Shown here: positions 1 through 6,558 of the stretch, piece after piece
Layout of the letters: every line of letters begins with the position of its first letter
Numbering within the stretch: the first letter of the stretch is position 1
Assembly: GCA_041589175.1 (NCBI GenBank)
Contig: JBFHWF010000028.1
Span: forward strand, 1-28,015
Reading direction: 5' to 3'
Source of the DNA: SZUA-229 sp041589175
GTDB taxonomy: Bacteria > Pseudomonadota > Gammaproteobacteria > SZUA-229
Length of the DNA: 28,015 bases
Program-made: the position numbers and the translations under genes
The notes under the pieces: generated by a model
What the model was told of the DNA's origin: nothing
Database searches by the model: none
Seen by the model: the letters and a program-made list of their open reading frames with translations, nothing else

Positions 1-101
1 AATATATTTTTGATACGTCATTGCCATTGTCCTTAACTATTAATATCTTCCTGTCTAAAAAAATCTTGGCTACAGTTTATTTACCCTGTAAATTAACTGG
101 A

Positions 102-119
102 ATACCAAACTCTTGGTAT
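102..119 (+). promoter_or_regulatory. Palindromic operator candidate upstream of the response regulator gene
   Basis: Perfect inverted repeat ATACCAA-ACTC-TTGGTAT. Read from 103 to 118 it has the 7-2-7 heptamer layout that NarL/FixJ-family dimers use. Its centre lies about 42 bp before the start predicted from the -10 hexamer at 141-146, where a class II activator would sit, and the matching -35 is poor. The left part (99-113, GGAATACCAAACTCT) recurs with one change at 6411-6425. That it binds the adjacent regulator is inference. Confidence 0.5.
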
Positions 120-129
120 CTGAATTTAC

Positions 130-154
130 AAAAGCCGGTATACAATAGGCTTTT
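130..154 (+). terminator. Hairpin AAAAGCC-N11-GGCTTTT, possible terminator of a gene left of the window
   Basis: Perfect 7-bp arms around an 11-nt loop, ending in four T. It could terminate a plus-strand gene that ends before the window. It also encloses the -10 candidate at 141-146, so it may act only as DNA sequence. The stem is A/T-rich and weak. Confidence 0.3.
141..146 (+). promoter_or_regulatory. -10 hexamer candidate for the response regulator gene
   Basis: TACAAT matches the sigma-70 -10 consensus at 5 of 6 bases and lies 59 bp before the start codon. No recognisable -35 is present 17 bp upstream, which fits a promoter that needs an activator at 102-119. Confidence 0.4.
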
Positions 155-205
155 CTTACAGACGAATCAGAAAAAGTCTATTTTTGAAGGGAATCGAATC
201 TTAAA

Positions 206-856
206 ATGAGCACCTCTATTTACAGTATCCTGATTGTTGAAGATGAAGCAGAGGTTCGGCAACGCCTGGTAGAAACCATTGACAGTCACCCTGATTTCCA
301 GCTCGTTGCAGAATGCGCCAGTGAGGCAGATGGCATCAGGGAATTGCTTGCCCGTCGGCCAGATGTTTTGCTGACAGACCTGGGCTTACCCGATGGGTCA
401 GGCATTAATATCATCAAGGCCATCCAGCAAAACCAACTGGACTGTGAAGCAATGGTCATTACAGGATTTCAGGATGAACATCACGTTTTTTCGGCGCTCG
501 CTGCCGGTGCCAGGGGATATATCTATAAATATGATGACGAACAGAGCGTAACCGGCGGAATACTGGCGATGCTGAATGGCGGCGCCCCCATCAGCCCGGT
601 TATTGCCAGACTGGTACTGGATAAATTCAGGCCTGAAACAACGCCTACTCCCGAGCACCCGGAATCTCTCACCGAGCGCCAGCTGAAAATACTAAAGATG
701 GTAAGCCAGGGTTTCTCTTCGAAGGAGATCGCACAGAAGCTGGATATCAGTTATTACACTGTGACGACGCACATCAAGAATATATACAGCAAATTACAGG
801 TCAATAGCCGCACAGAGGCCCTGCACGAAGCGGTTAAACTGGGATTGCTCGAATAA
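206..856 (+). CDS. NarL/FixJ (LuxR-type) two-component response regulator
   Basis: A 216-residue DNA-binding regulator with the usual NarL-family length and domain order. The receiver domain spans about residues 6-125: the acidic pocket is VEDE near residues 11-14, the likely phosphoacceptor is D58 in the stretch LLTDLGLPDG, and the conserved lysine lies in the GYIYKYDDE stretch near 115. A LuxR-type helix-turn-helix fills about 153-216, with LTERQLKIL at its start and the EIAQKLDISYYTVTTHIKNI recognition region. Its likely kinase partner follows 143 bp downstream on the same strand. A palindrome and a -10 hexamer upstream suggest autoregulation. Known family members are phosphorylated by HisKA_3 kinases, which is the type encoded next. 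The targets are unknown; a shared motif points to the VPLPA-CTERM gene at 5646-6329. Confidence 0.93.
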   Translation: MSTSIYSILIVEDEAEVRQRLVETIDSHPDFQLVAECASEADGIRELLARRPDVLLTDLGLPDGSGINIIKAIQQNQLDCEAMVITGFQDEHHVFSALAAGARGYIYKYDDEQSVTGGILAMLNGGAPISPVIARLVLDKFRPETTPTPEHPESLTERQLKILKMVSQGFSSKEIAQKLDISYYTVTTHIKNIYSKLQVNSRTEALHEAVKLGLLE

Positions 857-999
857 TTGCACATCTGCCTCGTATTCAGTAGGATTAACCACTATGGAAT
901 ACTTCAGGCAGGCGTTTCTCTGAAGACATTATCAAGTATGGCGCGTCGGACGAATCGCTAAACATACCGACTGGCCAGTTTAAACAGTGATGTTGTTGT

Positions 1000-2877
1000 A
1001 TGTGGCTGGATCGTTATAAAAACTATACTTACCTTATTCTTCTGGGATACCTGCTTGGTTTCAATTATGCCGTATTCCACTCGTCTGTTAATCTGTTCTC
1101 AGTTGATGAGACAGAACATTCTGTCATTCGCTTATCTCAATTTGAAGCAGCACCACTCGATTCACCTGAACAACATCAATCTCAGAATCTGAACTGGCAA
1201 AGCGTTCACCTTCCCGACGACTGGACTTACCATGAGCAGAACAATCCACTCTGGATTTATCGTATTGAGCTGAATAAATCTGATGTCAATGCTGAGCAGC
1301 TAGCGATATACCTGCCTTCAGTTACACATAATGTGGCTGTCTATATCAATGACATATGGATCGGACAGAGTGGTACATTTTCCGATCCCGTATCCAGACA
1401 TCACAATGAACCTTTACTGTTCAGTTTCTCACCGAGCCTGCTACATAACGAAACAAACACACTAAAGTTAATTGTAAAAGCGGCATACTACCAGCAAGGC
1501 CTGCTTGATGAAGTATATCTGGGTGACCATCTGACACTTTCGAATGCACATGACTGGAAATACTTTATTCGTGTGGATTTTATTCGCTGGGTTACGGTAG
1601 CCATGTATGCATTAAGTGGACTAATAATGCTGTTCTGGCTAAGTCGGCCTCAGGATGTAATTTATGGTATTTTTTCTATCGAACTTTTCTTCTGGGCAAC
1701 ACATAACCTCAACCTTTTTGTATCAAACATCCCTGTCAGTAGCCGATTATGGGAAGCCATGACCATGAGCACGCTGGGCTGGACAGTCATCGCCATGATT
1801 TTCTTTAATCACCGATTTGTTGGCTATTCCAGCAAACGAGTTGAACAATTTATTTTACTATTTGGATTCAGCGGAATTGGCATCTTCTTTTTACCCGATA
1901 TTGCAAGCATCCTTACCATTGGCTACCGCATCTGGGATAGTTTTCTACTGGTATTTGGTAGCTATGCCATATTACATCTACTCTATGCTTATGTGCAGAA
2001 GACCAGCACTGATATATATCTTATGTTACTCGCCGGCATCCCTATTCTGGTGTTTGGATTACACGACATCCTGATGGTCAATCACTTTATCGACAGACGC
2101 GATGGGCTGATTATTCAGTACAGCGTTGTACCTGCGGCGCTTCTGTTTACCTGGTTTCTGGTGCGGCGTTTTGTACAGTCACTCAATAAAGCAGAACAAC
2201 TCGCGCATACTCTGGAATCAAGAGTAAAACAAAAACAGTTAGCTTTGCATCAACAATACGAACAACTTAAACACCTGGAAAAAGAAACGGTATTATCTGA
2301 AGAACGTGAACGCATCATGCGCGACATGCATGATGGCATCGGTGGTCAGCTGGTATCTACACTGGTCATGTTACAGGACTGCAAAGGCGAAGTGTATGAC
2401 AAAATACGACATAAAATAGAACACAGCCTGACAGATCTGCGTTTTGTTATCGACTCCCTCGACCCCTTACTCAGTGACATACCTACACTGCTTGGCATGA
2501 TGCGACTGAGACTACTCGACCAGCTCGAAGCTGCAAATATAGAACTGGAATGGGAAGTCACAGAATTACCCGAAGTTGCAGATATGAGCCCAAGACGCTG
2601 TTTACATATTATGCGTATCGTTCAGGAAGCAATTAACAACAGTATAAAGCACTCCAGCACTGATAAAATGCGATTGCAAACAGGCATACTGGATAACAAA
2701 AACATCTACATTGATATACATGATTATGGCAGTGGCCTGCAGCAATGTGCAACATTTAGTGGCCGAGGCATCGACAATATGAATTATCGAGCCAGTGAGA
2801 TTGGTGGCAACCTGGAAATGCTAAACACTGATACTGGCTTCTGTGTTCGCCTGGTTCTACAGGCCGCTAACTCATAA
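1000..2877 (+). CDS. 7TMR-DISM sensor histidine kinase (HisKA_3 type)
   Basis: A 625-residue membrane kinase. Residues about 8-28 form an N-terminal membrane or signal segment. About 60-180 is an extracytoplasmic jelly-roll-like domain of the 7TMR-DISM class, usually linked to carbohydrate or small-ligand sensing. About 190-390 holds seven hydrophobic segments. A short coiled coil (about 395-430) leads to the HisKA_3 dimerisation domain, with phosphoacceptor H444 in the motif RDMHDGIGGQL. The ATPase domain follows, with the N box in IVQEAINNSIKHS and the G boxes DYGSGL and GRGIDNM, all intact. It lies 143 bp after a NarL-type regulator, the usual partner of such kinases. No strong Shine-Dalgarno precedes the ATG; an ATG 10 bases earlier is out of frame. 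The ligand cannot be inferred. Confidence 0.9.
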   Translation: MWLDRYKNYTYLILLGYLLGFNYAVFHSSVNLFSVDETEHSVIRLSQFEAAPLDSPEQHQSQNLNWQSVHLPDDWTYHEQNNPLWIYRIELNKSDVNAEQLAIYLPSVTHNVAVYINDIWIGQSGTFSDPVSRHHNEPLLFSFSPSLLHNETNTLKLIVKAAYYQQGLLDEVYLGDHLTLSNAHDWKYFIRVDFIRWVTVAMYALSGLIMLFWLSRPQDVIYGIFSIELFFWATHNLNLFVSNIPVSSRLWEAMTMSTLGWTVIAMIFFNHRFVGYSSKRVEQFILLFGFSGIGIFFLPDIASILTIGYRIWDSFLLVFGSYAILHLLYAYVQKTSTDIYLMLLAGIPILVFGLHDILMVNHFIDRRDGLIIQYSVVPAALLFTWFLVRRFVQSLNKAEQLAHTLESRVKQKQLALHQQYEQLKHLEKETVLSEERERIMRDMHDGIGGQLVSTLVMLQDCKGEVYDKIRHKIEHSLTDLRFVIDSLDPLLSDIPTLLGMMRLRLLDQLEAANIELEWEVTELPEVADMSPRRCLHIMRIVQEAINNSIKHSSTDKMRLQTGILDNKNIYIDIHDYGSGLQQCATFSGRGIDNMNYRASEIGGNLEMLNTDTGFCVRLVLQAANS

Positions 2878-2968
2878 ACTCACTTGCCGCATACACATAA
2901 AACTCTTGCGCATTCATTCATTTAACTATCACGTACAGCACTATCGCTGATTCAGATCTTTGAAGTCC

Positions 2969-2978
2969 ATCACGTGAT
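2969..2978. promoter_or_regulatory. 10-bp palindrome ATCACGTGAT upstream of the cytochrome gene
   Basis: Perfect palindrome whose centre is 44 bp (about four helical turns) upstream of the centre of the FNR-like box at 3011-3024. It could be a second regulator site on the same face of the DNA. Palindromes of this size also occur by chance. Confidence 0.25.
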
Positions 2979-3010
2979 TTTTTCCCGCCTTATATAAACC
3001 CTGTTTTTTT

Positions 3011-3024
3011 TTGACTCATATCAA
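3011..3024 (+). promoter_or_regulatory. FNR/ANR-type binding site upstream of the multihaem cytochrome gene
   Basis: TTGAC-TCAT-ATCAA matches the FNR consensus TTGAT-N4-ATCAA at 9 of 10 informative positions. A -10-like CATATT at 3047-3052 puts the site near -41.5, the classic class II activating position for FNR. It implies induction of the cytochrome under low oxygen. The regulator itself is not in the window. Confidence 0.68.
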
Positions 3025-3046
3025 GACACCACAGAATTTAGAGTTT

Positions 3047-3052
3047 CATATT
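3047..3052 (+). promoter_or_regulatory. -10 hexamer candidate for the multihaem cytochrome gene
   Basis: CATATT (4 of 6 matches) lies at the distance expected from an FNR site centred at -41.5, giving a predicted start near 3059 and a leader of about 67 nt before the ATG at 3126. The support comes mainly from spacing. Confidence 0.35.
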
Positions 3053-3112
3053 GATGCTAGCGAGCTGTTATACAATCAAGAAATCCTGACAAATAATTCG
3101 CATTCGATATTC

Positions 3113-3118
3113 AAGGAG
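3113..3118 (+). promoter_or_regulatory. Ribosome binding site of the multihaem cytochrome gene
   Basis: AAGGAG lies 7 nt before the ATG at 3126 and fixes that start, rather than the overlapping reading frame that opens at 3011. Confidence 0.8.
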
Positions 3119-3125
3119 CAGAATA

Positions 3126-4865
3126 ATGATAAATCAGCGTCTTTGGGTTGTCGTTTTCACGTGTTTATTGCTTGGCAATATATCAAGTGGTTGTGCAGAC
3201 GATAATACTAACCAGCCGGGAACACCGTCTAGTAGTAATAAAGTGATTCCCGAACATCTCAATATTACACAGTACAACGGCCCATCAACCTGTATTGCCT
3301 GCCACGAGACTGAAGCGCACGACGCATTATCAAGCATTCATATGCAGTGGTCAGGTCCAACCCCAAACCTGAGCAATACACTCGGTGAATCGACAGGCAA
3401 ATCAGACAGGGGAATCAATACCTTTTGCACCTATGCAATGTCATCAAAAGGTGCCTGCTTTGGATGTCATGTACGCGCTGATGGTAATCCGGGCCATGCA
3501 CCTCAAGTTGAAGATGTTGACTGCCTGATGTGCCATAACGATACCTACCAGCGAAAATTTGTAGCCGATACAGACAACCCTGTTACTGTCACGAATATAC
3601 TGGGCGAAACACGAAACTATATTTTTGGACTTCAGGACCCGGTTACCGGCGATTACTTTACCGAACCCGACTATAGCAAGATGCCGCCGGGTACAACTAT
3701 GGAATCACTCGCACAAAACGTTCATCAACCAACACGTAAATCCTGCTTACGTTGTCATGCAAAGGCTGGTGGTGGTGACTGGACAAAAAGGGGTGACATG
3801 GGTTTAAACTCTGCTTCACCAACACTCTACGAAGACATTCATATGTCAGCCGAGCCTGGCGGTGCTGACCTGAGCTGTATCGATTGTCATAAAAGTGAAA
3901 ACCATAAGATTGGCGGAAGAGGTATTGATTTACGGGCTGATGAAATGCCTGCACCCCGCTGTACCGACTGTCACGAATCAACACCCCATGACAACAATAG
4001 CTTAAACCAGCATGCACAGGGGCAGGTCGCGTGCCAGACATGCCATATCCCCGAGTTTGCCAAGGGTGGTGCAACCGAAATGTCCCGTGACTGGCTGGAA
4101 CCTCACTGGAACCCCGCTTTCTGTGCTGGACAGGGTGGCTGGGTGGGTCACGAGGTTAAAGTTTCCCATGTTAAGCCAGAATACCGTTTCTTTGATGGCA
4201 CATCCTATGTCTATAACCTTGGAGAAACTATCGCACCTGATGCAAACGGCATCTATAACATGGCCAGGGCAAACGGTAGTATTTTTGATGGCAAATCACA
4301 AATTGTACCGATCAAGAATCACTATTCAAACATGCCCTTACATGATGCTAGCCAGGAAATCATCGCCCCTGAAATTATGCAGATGTTTATGACGGGTAAT
4401 TTCGACAATGCTGTGCAGAAAGGCATGTTGAACATGGGAATTAACGGCAGCTACACAATGGTGCCAGTTAATGCAGAGATGCTAATCACACATGGTGTCG
4501 GTCCGAAAGAAACCGCCCTGGATTGCAATGACTGTCACTCAGGGGATGGACGAACTACTGATGGCAGTAAGCAACTACCCTTCACTGAACTGGGCTATCA
4601 CCAATGGCCGGCAAGTGTGGAAAACTGCTCCTTATGCCATAACTCAAGACCAGATGACTATAACTGGAGCAAGATGCATCAAAAACATAAGAACAAGGGT
4701 ATGGCATGTACCAGCTGTCACGTTTCTGAACCACTTGGCCTCGTTAGCCCTGAACAGCAACTATGCACTCACTGTCATGAGCGCGAGGAGACTGAAAGTC
4801 TTAGCAAGCTGCACAAGAAGCATTCTGAGAAAGAAATTCAGTGTAATGAGTGCCATAACTTCTAA
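3126..4865 (+). CDS. Secreted 12-haem c-type cytochrome, octahaem tetrathionate reductase-like with haem-rich tail
   Basis: A 579-residue exported protein. The N-terminus is a signal peptide ending in a lipobox-like ISSGC, so it may be a lipoprotein. Twelve CxxCH haem motifs start at C56, 111, 133, 207, 251, 279, 303, 467, 501, 528, 547 and 573. The first seven, with local patterns such as DCLMCHNDTY, CLRCHAKAGGGDW and CQTCHIPEF, resemble the octahaem tetrathionate reductase (Otr) family from memory. A stretch of about 160 residues without haems precedes the last five. The final four form a repeated di-haem unit. Otr-family proteins reduce tetrathionate, nitrite or hydroxylamine in vitro; the substrate here is unknown. 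AAGGAG at 3113-3118 sets the start, and an FNR-type box lies about 100 bp upstream. No quinol-oxidising partner is adjacent. Confidence 0.85.
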   Translation: MINQRLWVVVFTCLLLGNISSGCADDNTNQPGTPSSSNKVIPEHLNITQYNGPSTCIACHETEAHDALSSIHMQWSGPTPNLSNTLGESTGKSDRGINTFCTYAMSSKGACFGCHVRADGNPGHAPQVEDVDCLMCHNDTYQRKFVADTDNPVTVTNILGETRNYIFGLQDPVTGDYFTEPDYSKMPPGTTMESLAQNVHQPTRKSCLRCHAKAGGGDWTKRGDMGLNSASPTLYEDIHMSAEPGGADLSCIDCHKSENHKIGGRGIDLRADEMPAPRCTDCHESTPHDNNSLNQHAQGQVACQTCHIPEFAKGGATEMSRDWLEPHWNPAFCAGQGGWVGHEVKVSHVKPEYRFFDGTSYVYNLGETIAPDANGIYNMARANGSIFDGKSQIVPIKNHYSNMPLHDASQEIIAPEIMQMFMTGNFDNAVQKGMLNMGINGSYTMVPVNAEMLITHGVGPKETALDCNDCHSGDGRTTDGSKQLPFTELGYHQWPASVENCSLCHNSRPDDYNWSKMHQKHKNKGMACTSCHVSEPLGLVSPEQQLCTHCHEREETESLSKLHKKHSEKEIQCNECHNF

Positions 4866-4885
4866 TGAAAAGCGGTGAATGAAAC

Positions 4886-4911
4886 GGTCGGGGTCATTTT
4901 TGACTCCGACC
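4886..4911. terminator. Bidirectional hairpin between convergent genes; copy 1 of a palindromic repeat
   Basis: Arms GGTCGGGGTCA and TGACTCCGACC around TTTT form an 11-bp stem with one wobble pair. It lies 20 bp after the cytochrome stop and 9 bp before the end of the convergent VPLPA-CTERM gene, so it can serve both. The reverse complement differs at only two positions from the palindrome at 6494-6521. Confidence 0.7.
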
Positions 4912-4920
4912 CATTTTTGA

Positions 4921-5619
4921 TCATAGCTCACGACGAATATTTCGTGCCACCGTCATCAGCCCGATCAATCCCGCTAAAAATAGCCATATTGCTGCAGGGA
5001 CAGGAACTGGAGTAATCGATTGCCTCACCAGTGCGCTTCCATAAGCGGGATATGCTGATTCAATACTGACCGGCTGTACAAGCCCGTTAAGTAATGTACC
5101 CTCGAGGTTAATAAATCCGTCGTATGTTTTAAGTCCAAACAATCCTGACCGAATACTGTCATCCGACATTCTTGCACCCCAAATTACGGCACCACCCGCA
5201 GCATTACTATTGGCCATAGGAGTTCCCCACCAGAAACCCGCAAACCCCTGGCTATCAGGAAATACGTTCCAGCTTGCATAAAGATCATCCATAATCCCAT
5301 GCTCAGGCCTCAGAATTGAACCGTCACTTAATAATGTGCTAGCAGCCGCTTTATAGTTGCCTGAACCGCCCGCATGATTGAAAAAGTCGGTTAGCTGTTG
5401 CTCACTGGCAAACGACCAACCCTCGAACAAACCACCGGCACCAGTCTGTGTCAGCACCTGAGAGTACGAGTACCCCTCAGTTTCACCGAGGTGCAACCAA
5501 TCGAGCCCGGTATCGGTATCAGTTACAAAATTACTACCCTGTACAAAGGCAGCGGTTGCGCTCTGACAACTTGCTATTAGTAGTAAAACTGAAATTCCCT
5601 GTTTATAGTTTTTCATCAT
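4921..5619 (-). CDS. VPLPA-CTERM exosortase-sorted secreted protein (second of a pair)
   Basis: A 232-residue protein with an N-terminal export signal (about 1-24) and a C-terminal sorting signal: VPVPAA near 205-210, a hydrophobic helix, then a basic end with RNIRREL. This is the VPLPA/PEP-CTERM tripartite signal, normally cut by an exosortase, which places the protein at the cell surface or in the matrix. The middle begins with TDTDTGLDWL and has FEGWSFAS, a pattern common in secreted VPLPA-CTERM proteins of unknown function. IASC at residues 15-18 could also be read as a lipobox, but the C-terminal signal argues against that. It follows the 5646-6329 gene by 26 bp, so the two are probably co-transcribed. 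AGAGGA precedes the ATG. No exosortase is in the window. Confidence 0.8.
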   Translation of the reverse strand: MMKNYKQGISVLLLIASCQSATAAFVQGSNFVTDTDTGLDWLHLGETEGYSYSQVLTQTGAGGLFEGWSFASEQQLTDFFNHAGGSGNYKAAASTLLSDGSILRPEHGIMDDLYASWNVFPDSQGFAGFWWGTPMANSNAAGGAVIWGARMSDDSIRSGLFGLKTYDGFINLEGTLLNGLVQPVSIESAYPAYGSALVRQSITPVPVPAAIWLFLAGLIGLMTVARNIRREL

Positions 5620-5645
5620 CCCTGATCCTCTGAAATATCAATGAA

Positions 5646-6329
5646 TTAAATTACTTGCCTACGTCGGCCGACACTGAAAAGCGCCAGAACACCACTTACC
5701 AGCAGCCACGCAGCGGCAGGTACTGGCACCGGCGCCAGCGCGATATCACCATCCCACACAGCCAGTGCATAAGCAGGCATCGTTATATTATTGGTATGCA
5801 GGTAACCGGAATGAAAATAGAAGCCAATAGCACTGGTCGTTGAATTGGGGCGTAGCGTAGATGACCAGTAGAAGGCTTCCTGAAAGTTATTAAAAAAACT
5901 GAAATTGGCGTTATGACTATCAACAATTGATGTATGAGCACTGCCACCCAGTACATTGTAGAACAGGTTGCCCATTTCACTACCACGGCATCCCGAGCCA
6001 AAACGAAAATCGCCAGTATGACTGACGCGACTGCAGGTGAAATCTGTCTGCAAGGATGTTGGTAGACGCCACCCACCGATACCATTAACCGTTAGGCCAT
6101 TAACCCAATGGGTCGCTTCTTCAAGCGTCATGCGACCATCATTAAAACTCGCACCAAAGCCCAGACCATCCGCTGCATTGGCATTAGCGAGCCAGGTTAG
6201 ATCAGCGACATCATCATAGACAGCCTGACCGCCCAGCCGAGAATAAAGTGCCGCATTCGCTGTAGTAGAAAGGAGTATGCTGGTAATAGTCGAGAAGACC
6301 ACGACCAGCCCTGTTGCGTATTTATACAT
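5646..6329 (-). CDS. DUF1566-like VPLPA-CTERM secreted protein (first of a pair)
   Basis: A 227-residue exported protein. The signal peptide spans about 1-26 (ending TTANA), and the C-terminus has the sorting signal VPVPAA, a hydrophobic helix and GRRRQ. The body carries features typical of DUF1566/Lcl-type modules: DLTWLANANAADG, ATHWVNGL, GWRLPTS and FYWSST. The start at 6329 is chosen because AGGGAG lies 7 nt before it; a longer frame opening at 6359 lacks such a site and would precede the signal peptide with ten polar residues. Upstream are a GATAAT -10 and a half-site that matches the response regulator promoter. It belongs with the following VPLPA gene as a two-gene unit. The function is unknown, and export with surface sorting is inferred from the signals. 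Confidence 0.8.
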   Translation of the reverse strand: MYKYATGLVVVFSTITSILLSTTANAALYSRLGGQAVYDDVADLTWLANANAADGLGFGASFNDGRMTLEEATHWVNGLTVNGIGGWRLPTSLQTDFTCSRVSHTGDFRFGSGCRGSEMGNLFYNVLGGSAHTSIVDSHNANFSFFNNFQEAFYWSSTLRPNSTTSAIGFYFHSGYLHTNNITMPAYALAVWDGDIALAPVPVPAAAWLLVSGVLALFSVGRRRQVI

Positions 6330-6336
6330 TTTAAAT

Positions 6337-6342
6337 CTCCCT
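6337..6342 (-). promoter_or_regulatory. Ribosome binding site deciding the start at 6329
   Basis: AGGGAG (minus strand) lies 7 nt before the ATG at 6329. It selects the shorter 227-residue form that begins directly with a signal peptide. Confidence 0.75.
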
Positions 6343-6386
6343 GTGTGATTACCTATCAAACGATAGAAAATTCCATATGCAAATGA

Positions 6387-6430
6387 ATTATCCTCATTCC
6401 AGAATGATTAGGAATACCAAATTCTAGTGA
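6387..6430 (-). promoter_or_regulatory. Promoter of the VPLPA-CTERM pair with shared operator half-site
   Basis: The minus strand has GATAAT (6392-6387, 5 of 6 matches to -10). TTGGTA (6420-6415) ends 22 nt before it, the same distance as in the response regulator promoter. GGAATACCAAATTCT (plus strand, 6411-6425) matches 99-113 at 14 of 15 bases. The distal half-site here is degenerate (TCACTA on the minus strand). Confidence 0.45.
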
Positions 6431-6487
6431 TGCTCAAATTCACCATATGCATTTCTATCTCACAACAACTCCAATTTATGCAGGAAC

Positions 6488-6521
6488 AAAAAAGGGCCGG
6501 AGTCATAAATGACCCCGACCC
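6488..6521 (-). terminator. Rho-independent terminator of guaA; copy 2 of the palindromic repeat
   Basis: On the minus strand, GGGTCGGGGTCAT and ATGACTCCGGCCC form a 13-bp stem with two wobble pairs around a 2-nt loop, followed by six T. It lies about 40 bp after the guaA stop. The sequence is nearly identical to 4886-4911 in opposite orientation. Confidence 0.75.
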
Positions 6522-6558
6522 TTTAATGTGCATCGGAAACGAAAATCAGATTAGCTGA

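Noticed and set aside
3697..4074. Open frame of 125 codons on the minus strand inside the cytochrome gene
   Set aside because: It is antisense to a gene with 12 haem motifs, has no ribosome binding site, and its protein shows no recognisable pattern.
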